DNA of 64,000 nucleotides from Mycoplasmopsis synoviae ATCC 25204 (GCF_000969765.1 NZ_CP011096.1:496001-560000); one strand, 5' to 3'; numbered from the stretch's first letter, positions 10,572 to 21,650 are shown. The notes: generated by a model from the letters alone, not told the origin. Numbers and translations are program-made.

Positions 10572-11846
10572 TTATAATTTTTCAATTTCAACTAAGGTTT
10601 TGGCTTTATTTTTTTGGTTAAGCTTTAAGACTTTAAAGCTAATTTTTTTGTTATCTAAATAAATTTTTAAATTGGTTTTAAAGCTATTATCTTCGCTTTT
10701 AGAAACAATAAAATCATACAGTGACATTTCTTTTTCTTCATCGCTAAGAAGCTCTAAATTAAGCTCAAGTTGCTTGAAGATTGCATCCATTAATGTGCTA
10801 GCTTTAACCAGAGATTTTTCTCAAGAAATTTCATGAATTTCTTTTATTTCTTCTTGGTCATATTCATCGTAGATTTCACCAACTACTTCTTCTAGAATAT
10901 CTTCTAGTGTAATGATTCCTATCACTTGATTGCTTGAATTATTTTGGGTGACAAAAAGCATTTGAATTTGGTTTTGCTTCATGATCTCAAGACCTTTAGC
11001 AAGCGAGCTATGAATTGAAATGCTTGGCACCATTTTAACCAGTGATAAAAGGCTTTTATTTTGACTAAAGATTAAATCTTTAAGTAGAACTATTCCGATA
11101 AAGTTTTTATCTTTTTTAACCGGCATTCTAGAGTAGTTTGTCTCTTTGAAAGTCTCTAGCGCTTTATTAACTGAAAGACTTGAATCTAAATAGACAACGT
11201 TTTTTAGCCGAATGTAGTGCTTATTGATTTTTGTCGAATTTAAATCAAGCGCTTTTTGAGCTAGAATTTTTTCTTTAGTATCTAAAATTCCTTCATAATT
11301 AGCCAGCTCTAGAATTTTTTTAATATCGTCTTGTGAATGCGTATGATCACTTTGTTTTGAAAACTTACTAATAGGATAAGTAAGTACAAAGAAAAAGTAA
11401 TATAAAACTTCGATAAAAGGGCTAAATAATAGCAGAAATAACTTAGGTTTTTTCTTTGCAAAAAGCTTTGGTAGTATCTCTCCAAATATAACTAGTATAG
11501 GGGTTACCACTAGCGTTGATATTATCAGTACCAGCGGATCATCGTCATTGGCAAAAAATGATCCAATGATAAAACTAGTTAAAACCGAAGAAGCTACGTT
11601 AACTAAGTTATTAGCAATTAGCACGGTACTTAAAATTTGGTTATATCTTAAAAGCTGTTTTTTAATTAAATTACCAAATCTAGTTTTTTTATCGTTTAAT
11701 TCTTGAATTTGAGTTGCGGGTATAGTGCTATAGGCAGTTTCAGATCCTGAAAAAATACTGCTTAATAAAAATAAAATAAAAATAATAATAAATATTGTTA
11801 TTTTTATGCCTATACCCAAATGACTGGGCTCAGTTGTTGTTTCCAT
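10572..11846 (-). CDS. CorC/HlyC family CBS-domain membrane protein
   Basis: The 424-residue protein has an N-terminal CNNM/DUF21 domain with about four hydrophobic segments (residues 10-150, including FSGSETAYST, a family signature). Two CBS domains follow (about 205-330; YSRMPVKKDKNFIGIVLLKD and QVIGIITLEDILEEVVGEI). A C-terminal transporter-associated domain completes it. The family is linked to Mg2+/Co2+ efflux or homeostasis. A TGA Trp codon at 10821-10823 would falsely split off the last 84 residues. The ATG overlaps the dnaB stop as TAATG, so translation is probably coupled. An inverted repeat at the gene's 3' edge is the IS insertion site described for the neighbouring remnant. Confidence 0.87.
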
Positions 11847-13372
11847 TAATTGCGTCCTTTGTTGAATTTATTTGTAGGTCTATATTCATTGTAATCTATA
11901 AATAATACCCTATTTGAGTAAAATGCTAAATTTGTAGTTCCAATTATACCATTTCTATTTTTAGCAATTCCTACTTCTGTATTAATTACAAAAGCACCTT
12001 TTTCAGTTCTAATGCTTTGTGCATTTTTTTGAACTTCACCATCTTTAGATACTTTCGATAACTTATCATATGATTCTTTTCTTGATAAAAAGATAACAAT
12101 ATCGGCATCTTGCTCGATTGATCCTGATTCACGCAAGTCATGAAGCTGCGGCCTTCTATTTTCACGGCTTTCTACGTTTCTTGAAAGCTGTGATAGCGCT
12201 AGAATTGGAATATTAAGCTCGATAGCTAGCTGTTTTAAGCTTCTTGATATCGCTGAAACCTCATTTTGACGATTTCCTGAAATATCAGTAGCGCTTACTA
12301 GCTGGAGATAGTCAACTACTACAAAAGCAAGATCTTCATTATCTTTTTTAAAGTTTTTAATTTTCCAAATAATATCGTTTAAATTACCAGTAACGTCATC
12401 ATCATATAATAAATTTTCGTTGAGTTTTTTAAATTCGTTATTACGATTATTTGATCAAACTAGCTCAGGAACTTTTCATTCACGAGGCTTTTTAATATTT
12501 TTCGGATTAGTAAGATATTTTAAATCCACGTTAAGAGTAAATGACATAACTCTTTTGGCAAGTTCTTTTTTTTGCATCTCAAGAGAGATAAATAAAACTT
12601 TATTATTTTTATCTTTGTCTTGAACGTTTCTAGCGATATGCGCTGCCATATTTAAAGCTAGCGCGGTTTTACCGATTCCAGGACGAGCAGCTAGAATAAC
12701 AAGTTGCCCTGGACGAAATCCTTGAACTATGTCATCGATATTTTTAAAAGAAGAAGTTAGTCCTCAGTGTTTGTTGAGCCCTTCGATTACTTCTTGAACT
12801 TCAATAACTACATCCATTTGGACATTACCGTGTTCGACGAAGTTTTTAGATTGAAGCGATTTTTCTCTGGTTTCTGATTTTAGATTTTCTAAATCAGTCA
12901 TTAAAGTTTTAACGTCAAAGGTTTTTTCTTTAACAGTTGATGACATTTCCTTAAAGTAAGCTTCAAAATATCTTTTAATATATAAATTTTCTAGCTCTTC
13001 AATATAAGGAATTAAATTTTCTGTATTTAAATTAGTAGAATAAAGTGAGTTTATATATTCAGGAGTAACTCTAGATGAAATATGTTTATATTCATCGAGT
13101 TTTAAATCCCGCAAAATATCAACTAAATCAGTGAATTTGTGTCTTTCTTTTTTTTCAATTATCTCGCCAATTAATTGAAATATGGCTTGATTTTCTGTAT
13201 AAAAGAAATACTCTTTTTTAATAACGCTAAGGGCGAATTCTTGAGATTCTTTAGAGTCAATAATTAAAGATAGAAGTTGTTCTTCTAGCTCTTTATTTTG
13301 GTGTTTAGTAGCATTTTCTGGCTTTAGGTTATATTTTTCAATAACGCTATAAATGGCCTTATTTTTTGACAT
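11846..13372 (-). CDS. dnaB: Replicative DNA helicase DnaB
   Basis: The 508-residue hexameric 5'-3' helicase has an N-terminal helical DnaB domain (about residues 15-130) and a RecA-like C-terminal domain. Walker A reads AARPGIGKTALALNMAAH. The H2 region VVVDYLQLV, the H3 region LSQLSRNVESRENRRP and DLRESGSIEQDADIV are all present. The gene overlaps rplI by 14 bp at its start, keeping the common Firmicutes order gdpP-rplI-dnaB. Several Trp codons in the middle are TGA, so the gene looks broken under the standard code but is intact. Confidence 0.96.
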
Positions 13373-13817
13373 TGATATGAAGATTTACCCTTAATTTTGC
13401 CTTTATATCTTTATATAAAGAAACTTCAACAACATGAGTTCCTTCTACGTTTAAATGCACATGTTGAATTGCATGATCGTGAAGCTTGATTTTGTGCTCT
13501 AAAAGCTTGGTTTTTAGTTCTTTAGTTGAAACCGATCCATGCACATGAAGATTTTGAGCTTTATCAATTGCAGCGTCAAGAGTAAACATTAAGCTTAGCT
13601 CTTCGATTTGTTTTTGAAGCTCTCTAGCTTTTGATCTTTTTTCGTGTTCAAGTGCTGATAAATCACTTAACTTTTGTTCACGAATTTTAAGATTATCTTG
13701 AGAGTAGGCCATTGCAAAACCTTTTGGTATTAAAAAGTTTTTAGCGTATCCATCTGCAACTTCTATGATTGCATTTTCTTTACCGTATTTTGAATCTTTA
13801 GTTAAAATCACTTTCAT
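13359..13817 (-). CDS. rplI: 50S ribosomal protein L9
   Basis: The 152-residue protein has the L9 N-terminal domain (MKVILTKDSKYGKENAIIEV, then YAKNFLIPKGFAM), the connecting helix and a C-terminal RNA-binding domain with conserved LHVHGSV. It binds 23S rRNA and helps keep the reading frame. It overlaps both neighbours (gdpP by 20 bp, dnaB by 14 bp), so the three are one transcript with coupled translation. Confidence 0.95.
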   Translation of the reverse strand: MKVILTKDSKYGKENAIIEVADGYAKNFLIPKGFAMAYSQDNLKIREQKLSDLSALEHEKRSKARELQKQIEELSLMFTLDAAIDKAQNLHVHGSVSTKELKTKLLEHKIKLHDHAIQHVHLNVEGTHVVEVSLYKDIKAKLRVNLHINVKK

Positions 13818-15843
13818 TTTTAATCTCTTTTCCAGTTGATGTTATTGCCATTATGGTATTGTCAACAAAAACTTCTAATTCTTCTTCGCTAAAAGCTGCT
13901 GCAGTATTAAAGTGTCCTCCACCACCAACGGCTTCACAGATGATTTGAACATTGGTTTCAATTCCTCTAGCTGAAAGTTTATATTTATTAGTATTTTTAA
14001 GCTTTGCAATTACAAACGATGCAAAGCGATCTCTAACTTTTAGCATTTCATCTGCTGCTATAGATATTATATCGTTATCAAGTTCGTCTTTAGTATAAGC
14101 TAAAAAATATCCTTTTTTAACTTCAATTGGATTTTTAATAATTTCGTTAACTAACTTTTTAGTTTCGAAATTAATTTTTAGCATATCAATTGCATAAATA
14201 GCTTTAGCGCCTTTAGCTTCAAGTCAAGCAGCTGCTTGAAAAGTTCTTGAAGTCATAGACTTGGTAAATTGCGATGTATCTAGATAAATACCATTTAGTA
14301 GATGCTGCGCTGCAACTTGAGAGATGTTATGTTCTCCTTCAAGGAAGTATAAAATCTCTGAAATAATTTCACAAGTCGATGACGCGGTAGTATCGATATA
14401 AGTATTTTTTTCGTAACAAAAGTTAATGCTTCCGGCTACTCTATGGTGATCTAATATAAATATATTTTCTTTTTTAGCGTTAGCTAGCGAATTTGGATAA
14501 TCTGTTCTTTGTGGATTAGATGTATCTACTATTATTATAAGCGTATTTGAATCAGTATTTTTTTTCGCAGTTGATTCTTTTTCAATAATTTTTAAATCTT
14601 TAGTTTTATATTTAACTAGCGATAGCATTCTAGCGACAGTACTATCGTAGGTTTTCATAAATAAATTAGCTTGCTTTTTGTATTTAACTCTAGCAAGTTC
14701 GCAAAGCGCAAAGGCCGATCCTATAACGTCTAAGTCGGCATGTTGGTGTCCGTAGACTATTACGTTTTCAATTTTTGGATCTTGCAGCTTTTCTTTTAGC
14801 TGATTGGTAATAAAATTAATTTTAGTTTTAGAACTAGTTGGCAGAATTTCGGTATTTGATCCAAAGTATTTGGTAGGCTCGTTAAATGAATTAACAACAA
14901 CTTGATCTCCACCACGGTTTTGCGCTACCACTAGCGCTTTTTTAGCGCTTTCTAGCTTTTCTTTTAGATTTTCTCAACCACGAGCAAATCCTACTGATAA
15001 AGTAAGTTTGGCATCTAATAAATTAACATCGTCTTTGCTACTTAAATCTAAATTGTTTTTGATTTTGAAAAATTCGTGAAAGTTACCTTTTTCCAGTGTT
15101 TGAAATGACTCTTCATTGGTAAAGATAATAAATTTTCCATCAGAGTATTGGCGATAGATAAAATCGTAATTATTAACGCAAGTATTTAAAGAATCTATTA
15201 AAACCTTATTTAATTTAAAGATTTGTTCATCTGAATAAATACTTTTATATAGCTGGAAATTATCCATTTCAATTTCACCAACTATAGATCTTTTTTGAAA
15301 AATATTAGTTTTATAGTTTTTTTCAACGTTGATATTTCTAATAACGACAATATTATTTAAATATCAAAACTGCGTTTCATAGAATGTATTTTCATATTCA
15401 AATTCTAAATTGCTACTGTTGTTATTTACGTCAAGTTTTGATAAAAAATCAGCGCTATGTTTATCGCTAGTTATAAATTCTAAATAACTATTTAATGTCT
15501 TTGAAGTATAGTCTTCTTTGAAAGTGTTTTTAAGATATTTTGACATTCAAATAATACGCATGTCAACGTCATAAATTAAAATACCTAAATTATTATTAGA
15601 CATAACTTCATCGATTAAATGATGAAATGAATCATAAACTAAAAGCTTTGAATAGCTATAACTAGATAGCACAAATAAAAAGCTAATTAAAGCACCAGCA
15701 AATGAAAAAACCATAACCCCGCTAAAGATAGCCATTAGCATATCAGTTATTTTGTTAAGAAATACCAGTGAAACAAAAGCCACTGTAAAACTTACAAAAA
15801 TAACTAAAAAGGTTATTAGAAATAAATATTTTTTGTTAATCAT
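13798..15843 (-). CDS. gdpP: Cyclic di-AMP phosphodiesterase GdpP
   Basis: The 681-residue protein has the full GdpP layout. Two membrane helices lie in the first 65 residues. A PAS-like sensor and a degenerate GGDEF domain follow (about 170-300; the GGDEF signature is absent). Then come the catalytic DHH domain (GHQHADLDVIGSAF and LDHHRV) and the DHHA1 domain (AVGGGGHFNTAAA). It hydrolyses c-di-AMP to pApA and so controls potassium and turgor. Four TGA codons encode Trp. The gene begins an operon with rplI, dnaB and a CorC-like protein. A start at 15843 is supported by the hydrophobic N terminus and GAGCAAATG context. Confidence 0.93.
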
Positions 15844-15851
15844 TTGCTCCT

Positions 15852-17477
15852 TTAAAATTTAACATTTATATTAATTTTATCGTTTTGAATTAATTTGTCT
15901 AATTTTTCAATTATTTTAGTGTTATCTAAATAAAGATAAATATCAACTTTAGCTTGAGATTTTTCTTTATTATTAGGATCGACTAAAAATAAATTTTTTG
16001 AATTTCCATAATTAGATTGAAATTCATTTAATATAAATTGTGAATCTAAATAATTAAAATTAAAATTTAAATTAACACTGCTATTTTGTATATTGATTCT
16101 CGAAATTACAAAAGGCAGAACCGAATAAATTTCAAAATTATTTTTTACAAATAAATCATTTTTATCTTCTTGCAGATAGCTATTTAAGCTATTGGTAAAT
16201 ATGCTTTCCGGAAATGATTCATTTAATAAAAACGAAAATTTAACAACGTAAGAATTAGGCTTAGCATTTTTTAATTTAGAGCTAAGCAGATTTGTTTCAG
16301 TTGAATTTTCTACTTGAAAAATTCCATTTTCATTTGCTTTATAAAATGAAACAGTTAGCTCTTCATTTTCATTTAAATAATTAGCGCTAGCTTTAACTTC
16401 TTTTGTTGGAGTTAAATCGTTGGTAAAATCATTAGATAAAAATTTAAAACCATTTTCTGATAAAGAATTAAGTTTGTTTTTAAATTCTTCAGCGTCACTA
16501 GTTGCTTTGCTTGCCGCTTGCGCTTTCGATAAAATTTCGCCGTTATTAACAAAGTAATTTATAAATTGTTTTGGTGTTGAATAAAGGCTTTGCATTTGCT
16601 CTGCAGCTTGAGATAAAACATATTGTTCATATAGTGGAAGCAGAGCCTTAAGTTGCGCTGAATTTTCATCAAATAAATCATCAAGAAGTTTATTGTTAGC
16701 TATTGTTTTTGGAAGATTAATTAAGGAATTATATTTAGTTTCAAGTTCACTTAAATAACTTTGTGATTTGTTTTTAAAGTCTAAAACCTTTTCATAGTTT
16801 GATTCAGGATTTTGCTTATCGCTTTCTGAAAAAGTTTTTAAAACAAGCTTGGAATCATTTATAAAGTTTTGATAGTGAACTTTATATCATGTAAATGAAA
16901 AATTACTTCCCAAAGCGCTAAAGCTTTTGGTGTTAAAGTCTAATACATCTTGGGCCAGCTCTGGAACGTATCTAACAATAGTAATTAGCGTATTAGAAAA
17001 AAAGTTTGTAATTAATTTTATTCAAGTATTAATTAATTTAATGCTATTGTTATTTGAAAATAAACTTGAATATTTTTGGATTTGTTCCATTAGCACATTT
17101 AAATATGCGTTAATGGTTTCATCGCTTACAAAATAATTTAAAAAAGTAAAGTTTTCTTTTGGAATATAAACTTTGCCAGAATAAACTTTTAAAACGGTAG
17201 CTTGAACTTCAGGCTTTACTTTTTGCTTTATAAATTTGGAAAGCTTTTCTAGAAACTGTTGATATGAATTTTTAAATTCGTTAATGCTTTCTTTTAAAAC
17301 GGCTTGAAATTCAACATTATTTTTTTTAAGGTCTTTTGTGGCTTCTTGGGCGAGTTCTATTCTTTTTTGGGTTAAAGTTTTATTGGTTTGAATTAAAGCT
17401 ATCCCGGTAGTAAAAACAGCTCCAATAGTCACACTACCAGCTGTTAATACGAAAAACTTTTTACCTGTGAATTTCAT
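15852..17477 (-). CDS. Signal-anchored surface protein, paralogue of the upstream lipoprotein (P80/P60-like)
   Basis: The 541-residue protein has a basic N terminus and one hydrophobic segment (about residues 8-30) with no lipobox Cys, so it is probably an uncleaved membrane anchor. The rest is extracellular: helical to about residue 330, then beta-rich. Its last 90 residues match the pattern of the lipoprotein encoded upstream: a NFNFNYLDSQF-like start, a Q-S-N motif, VDIYLYLDN and a closing INVKF. The paired arrangement recalls the P60/P80 surface complex of M. hominis; that assignment is inference. It starts 42 bp after the lipoprotein gene. Confidence 0.72.
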
Positions 17478-17519
17478 GATAAATAAAGCGCTTTATATAA
17501 AAATTATATTAGTTAAATA

Positions 17520-19454
17520 CTAAAAACTAAAACTAATATTTAGATTTGTTTTTTCTTGATTATTTAAAAAGCTATCAAATTTGCTTATTTGGCTACTATC
17601 TGTAACTACAAAATAAAGATCTAAATTAACATTACTGGTGTCAACGTTTTGTTGTAAAAAGTTATTACTTAATAAAATCAAAGTATTAGCTTCAGTTAAA
17701 TTACTTTGATTTTCAGTTAAGAATTTTTCTTGAGATCCAAATTTATAGTCAAGATCTAATTTTAAAGTGTATTGATTTTGGTTGCTTGTAAAATCAAAGT
17801 TTCTAACAAAAAATGGAATAAGTCCCACAAATCTATACCCTGATCCTAAGCTTTGAACAGGGTCTAAATCAAGATTTCTAGCTTGAAAAGCTTTAAGTAT
17901 CGAAAGCGGAATTGAAAAGGCATTCATAGAAACTTTAACAAGATAGTTTCCGGTTTTATTAACTTCTTTTACAAGGCTAGTTTCTGATAGTGAAGTTAAA
18001 TTAAATGTTGCATTAACTTTAGTTGCATCAACTTCGAATTTAGCGTCACTTCCGGCTTTATAAAATGTAGCTCTTACTTTAAAATCACCTAAAAGATTAG
18101 TTGATGAAAATTCATAAGTTTTTAAAGCTTTTAAATTATCAAAAACACCTTTAAAAGTATCGTTATAGAGTTTTAAATCGCTATCTTTAATGCTTTTTAA
18201 AGTTGCATTAACTTGCGCAGTTTCTGCTACGCTTTGGTTTTCTTTAAGCGCGCTAAAGCTATTTGGTACTAAATTATCAGGAAAGCTTACGCTAAAAAAT
18301 GAACTTATATTAGAGCTAAAGCTGTTTTCAGCAATAGCATCATTTAAAATATCGGCGCTATATTCTTGTTGAAGCGCTGAATTTAATGATTGCATTGAAT
18401 TTCAAATACTTGAAAGGTTAGTTGCTCTTTGAGCGCTAGCTATATTTTCAGATAAAGAAAGCTCATATGTGCTTTGGTATAAGCTGTAAAGTTTTTCAGC
18501 TTTTGTTTTAAAGCTGCTTCATTTTTCTTTTTTACTTGTAAGGTCAGCTTTTCCACCTGTTTTTAGAAGTTTATCGACATCAACTAAATAATTTAAAACA
18601 GTTAAATAATTTTGATTAAGTGAATAACTTAAAAAGTATTTTGGAAATATATCTTTATAAAAAGTAGTTAGCTCATTTCTTAAAGCGCCAACTAGTGATA
18701 AAAGACTTTGAAGCTCTGAATTCATTTGATTGGTTACTAATTTATATGTAGCTTCTAAATATTTAAGTTGACTATTTCTTTCTAGTAAATTTTTAAATTT
18801 AGCAAGCTCATCACGCATTTTTTGTGTGTGAGCTGAAATAGATTCCGCTGATGTAAAAGTTGTTAAAAATTCTCTTTGCTCAGCGGTTAGTCCAGGAGCT
18901 GCAGCTTGCTGAGATTTTCTAGTTGAATCACCGCTTCCTGGATTACTTGGAGTTACTGGAGTTGAAGGGTTTGCATGATTTTCAGGTGCACTAGTTTCTG
19001 GAGTTCCTGGATTTGGCTCGCTAGAATCTACTCCTGGAACCGCGTCACCGCTTGATCCTGGAACTGAGCCAGATTCGCCATCTGAAGATGTAGGTGAATC
19101 TGGATCTGTGCTAGTTCCACCAGAAGAAGTAGTTCCGCTACCTGATTCTCCATCATTATTTTTTAGCTCGCTAAAATCAACCTTAACAGCCGCTGTAGTT
19201 GTTTGGTTTTTTTCTTGAGCTTGCATAGCTAAAAACGCATTAACTTTAGTCATTACATCGCTTGAGTAGAATTTTTCAAGTTCATCAATGGTTTTTAGTG
19301 AATCGCTATAAAATTGGCTAACTACGTTAGCTTTTTTAGTTTCATAACTTGTTTCAGGCTGTGAAGAAGCACTTCCACAGCTTGTGGCAATAACTGCAGC
19401 GGTAGTTAGCGCGCCGGCTATTGGCATTAATTTAAATAGTTTTTGTATTTTCAA
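17520..19454 (-). CDS. Surface lipoprotein with Ser/Gly/Pro-rich linker (P60-like)
   Basis: The 644-residue product begins with a lipoprotein signal: a basic start, a hydrophobic core and IATSCGS, with Cys26 as the lipidation site. Residues about 100-185 form a low-complexity linker of Ser, Gly, Thr, Pro, Asp and Glu, unusual in this AT-rich context because it needs many GC-rich codons. A helical region follows. The C-terminal part is beta-rich and parallels the neighbouring anchored protein (LDLDYKFGSQEKF, then LDLYFVVTD, then LNISFSF). It probably forms a membrane complex with that paralogue. Two TGA Trp codons occur mid-gene. Confidence 0.75.
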
Positions 19455-19463
19455 AATGTTTCC

Positions 19464-19847
19464 TTATTTTCTAAATATCGATTCTGCGCCACCTAATAAA
19501 ATTGCACTTACAGCTATCATTGCAGAAAAAACTAAAAGGCCTACAAATATCTGAATAAAATAAGCTTTTAGTGATATTGTTCTTTGGTGACTTCTAAAGA
19601 TATTTTTTTCTCTTTCAAGATCTTCGTTTAAAACAGCATTATTTTCTAGCCGTACTTTTAAATCAACAAAATAATCAATTGATTGTTGAATTGATGCTTT
19701 AAAAAAGAAATTTATTTTTTGAGCTCTAATTAATTTTTGAATAACTCTTTCGACTTCTTTAATAAATAAAACCCGATAAAGTCCAAAGTCTTTAGACTCT
19801 AGCTTTGGTGGTGGTGTTTTTTTCTTTTTTTTAAAAAAGTTAAACAT
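19464..19847 (-). CDS. Small tail-anchored membrane protein, unknown function
   Basis: The 127-residue protein starts with a highly basic, Pro-containing segment (KKKKKTPPPK). A helical middle follows, then a single hydrophobic helix near residues 98-120 and a short basic tail. It overlaps the Asp23-like gene by 8 bp. In other Gram-positives Asp23 proteins are tethered by small membrane partners such as AmaP; whether this is the equivalent here is speculation based only on adjacency and topology. Confidence 0.6.
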   Translation of the reverse strand: MFNFFKKKKKTPPPKLESKDFGLYRVLFIKEVERVIQKLIRAQKINFFFKASIQQSIDYFVDLKVRLENNAVLNEDLEREKNIFRSHQRTISLKAYFIQIFVGLLVFSAMIAVSAILLGGAESIFRK

Positions 19848-20154
19848 GATTTATCTCTAAAACGCTAACTGATAAATTCTTTGGAAATTTACCAATTAAA
19901 GCTTTAACTCTTTCGTTGATTCTATTGGTTAGCTCTTGCATAATATCAGCAAGGCTAAATTTTTCAATATTTAGTTTTAAATATAAATTTATTGACAGAT
20001 TTTCATTGTCTTCTTCAAAATTAAGTTCAATAGCAGAGGCTAGGCTTAATTTTTGATTCATTTTAAAAATTACGCTTTGAATTACTTGCAAAATCGCATT
20101 TTCTTTAATAAAGGCGTAATTTGAATTATTAATTGAAAGCTTAATTTGATTCAT
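19840..20154 (-). CDS. Asp23/Gls24-like small protein
   Basis: The 104-residue protein has the shape of Asp23/Gls24 family members: a strand-rich middle (LSINLYLKLNIEKFSLADI), a long amphipathic helix (IMQELTNRINERVKAL) and a final strand (LSVSVLEINHV). It has no signal peptide. Asp23 proteins act at the membrane in envelope stress, but the family assignment here rests on weak pattern similarity. It abuts efp at its start (sharing one base) and overlaps the small membrane-protein gene at its end. Confidence 0.5.
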   Translation of the reverse strand: MNQIKLSINNSNYAFIKENAILQVIQSVIFKMNQKLSLASAIELNFEEDNENLSINLYLKLNIEKFSLADIMQELTNRINERVKALIGKFPKNLSVSVLEINHV

Positions 20155-20714
20155 TATTTGCTTTTTCCGACATATTTACCGGTTTCAGTTGAAACGATAA
20201 TTACATCATTTTCTTTAATAAACATTGGAGTTTCTAATTCAAAATTAGTTTCTAGGGTAACTTTTTTCTGTGGATTAGTAGTGGTATTACCTTTAACAGC
20301 GTCAGGAGCGTATGTTACTTTTAAATCAACATTAGCAGGAAGTTCGATATCTAGAATTTCATCTTGAAACATTCTAACTTGAACTTCTAAGTTTTCTTTT
20401 AAGAAATTCATCTCTCATTCTACTTTTGATAGATCAATTTCAATTTGGCTATAATCAGAGCTATCCATTAGATAAATATTTGAATCATCTGAATATAAAA
20501 AATTCATTTTTCTTTTTTCAATGTGAGCTGGTTCTACTTTATCTCCACCGGTAAATGAAAGAATAGTAGTAGCTCCGGTTCTTAAATTTTTAGCCTTAGC
20601 TTTAACGTTGGCTTGACCTCTACCTTGTTTTGAATGAGTAGCTTCTAAAACTACGTAGATATTTCCTGAATCTTGAAATGTAATTCCAGGTTTAAATTTG
20701 TTAACTTCAATCAT
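20154..20714 (-). CDS. efp: Elongation factor P
   Basis: The 186-residue protein has the three beta-barrel domains of EF-P, which relieves ribosome stalling at proline runs. The N-terminal domain carries VNKFKPGITFQDSGNIYVV and the modifiable loop region SKQGRGQAN. In that loop the tip residue is Gln or Gly rather than the Lys or Arg modified in many bacteria, although alignment by eye is uncertain by one or two positions. The ATG at 20714 is preferred over a TTG four codons upstream, because the upstream codons contain the GGAG ribosome-binding site. One TGA Trp codon lies mid-gene. Confidence 0.95.
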
Positions 20715-20763
20715 TAAAATCTCCAATTTTTCAATTATCTATTTGTTTATTTATTAGTAATTA

Positions 20764-20769
20764 ATTATA
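20764..20769 (-). promoter_or_regulatory. -10 box for efp operon
   Basis: TATAAT on the minus strand about 50 nt upstream of the efp start. Confidence 0.5.
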
Positions 20770-20791
20770 TCAAATTTGGGCCAAAATAGGC

Positions 20792-20818
20792 AAATAAAAA
20801 AGCAAGCTCTCACTTGCA
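20792..20818 (-). terminator. Terminator of tRNA-Leu(AAG)
   Basis: On the minus strand, GCAAG/CTTGC with a six-base loop is followed by TTTTTT, just after the tRNA 3' end. Confidence 0.7.
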
Positions 20819-20820
20819 TA

Positions 20821-20905
20821 TGGTGCCCGGAACAGGACTTGAACCTGCATGCGTTGCCGCACTAGATCCTTAGTCTAGCGTGTCTGCCAATTTCACCATC
20901 CAGGC
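20821..20905 (-). tRNA. tRNA-Leu, anticodon AAG
   Basis: The minus strand folds as a type II tRNA. The acceptor stem GCCTGGA pairs with TCCGGGC, the discriminator is A and CCA is encoded. The D arm is GTG...CAC. The anticodon stem CTAGA/TCTAG encloses the loop CTAAGGA, giving anticodon AAG. A long variable arm (TGCGGCAACGCA) and the T arm GCAGG TTCAAGT CCTGT follow. It would read CUU, and CUN more broadly if A34 is modified or wobbles freely. Confidence 0.9.
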
Positions 20906-20932
20906 AGCTTTACTATTATATACAATTTACGG

Positions 20933-20938
20933 TATAAT
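20933..20938 (+). promoter_or_regulatory. -10 box of a leaderless dUTPase promoter
   Basis: TATAAT followed by GTATCT and then the ATG at 20945; TTTACT at 20909-20914 is a possible -35 with 18-bp spacing. There is no room for a ribosome-binding site. Confidence 0.65.
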
Positions 20939-20944
20939 GTATCT

Positions 20945-21445
20945 ATGAATTTAGAAGAAATCTTTTTACGTCAAAAAGCTTTAGATGAAAAAATTCTTCA
21001 AAAAAGTAATAGCTTGAGAAGTGAAAAATTAGATAGTAATTATAGATTCAAACTTGCATCAATTGCACTACTAGTTGAGCTTGCAGAATTTGCAAATGAG
21101 ATAGAATCTTTTAAATATTGAAAAGCTAATAAAAAAGATAATTCGGCCAAAATTCGGGAAGAATTTGCAGATGCACTACATTTTTTAGTAAGTTTTGCAA
21201 ATGAATATAAAATATGTTATAATATATCCACTAAAATCATTTCAGATGATATAAATATACAGTTAATTGAGATACTAAAAAGCGTTGTAGATTTCTTCAA
21301 TGACTTAAATAAGGAAAAGTTAACTAAAGCCTTTGAATTGATTTTAGGAATATATCAAATGCTAGGTTATACCGAAGCAGATTTACTTAGTGATTACATT
21401 AAAGTAAATGAAAAAAACTTAAAAAGACTTGAAAACAATTATTAG
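20945..21445 (+). CDS. Dimeric dUTPase (all-alpha NTP pyrophosphatase family)
   Basis: The 166-residue all-helical protein matches the dimeric dUTPase/MazG-like superfamily. The metal-binding motifs are visible as ELAEFANE (ExxxE-type helix), then KYWK and EEFADALHF (ExxD-type helix). It hydrolyses dUTP to dUMP, keeping uracil out of DNA and feeding dTMP synthesis. It is expressed from its own promoter, apparently without a leader, and its stop lies 10 bp before the following tRNA-Leu gene. One Trp codon is TGA. Confidence 0.85.
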
Positions 21446-21455
21446 TCTTACTTAT

Positions 21456-21539
21456 GCCCAGGTGATGGAATGGCAGACATGGTAGACTCAAAATCTACTG
21501 AAGAAATTCGTGCTGGTTCGAGTCCAGTCCTGGGTACCA
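21456..21539 (+). tRNA. tRNA-Leu, anticodon CAA
   Basis: Type II tRNA: acceptor stem GCCCAGG/CCTGGGT, D arm, anticodon stem GTAGA/TCTAC with loop CTCAAAA (anticodon CAA, reading UUG), long variable arm, T arm GCTGG TTCGAGT CCAGT, discriminator A and encoded CCA. It follows the dUTPase gene and may be processed from the same transcript. Confidence 0.93.
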
Positions 21540-21596
21540 AAGTGGCATGAAAATGCCTGTTTGGCTTGGCTAATTGAACCATCAATTAACTAAATT

Positions 21597-21626
21597 AAAA
21601 GCCCTTTAATTAGGTGGGGCTTTTTT
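21597..21626 (+). terminator. Terminator after tRNA-Leu(CAA)
   Basis: AAAAGCCC pairs with GGGGCTTTT, followed by further Ts. Confidence 0.75.
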
Positions 21627-21650
21627 ATTTGCTTTTTTTTAGATTTTTTG

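Noticed and set aside
20715-20726. TTG start four codons upstream for EF-P
   Set aside because: These codons contain the GGAG ribosome-binding site for the ATG at 20714, and known EF-P sequences begin near that ATG.
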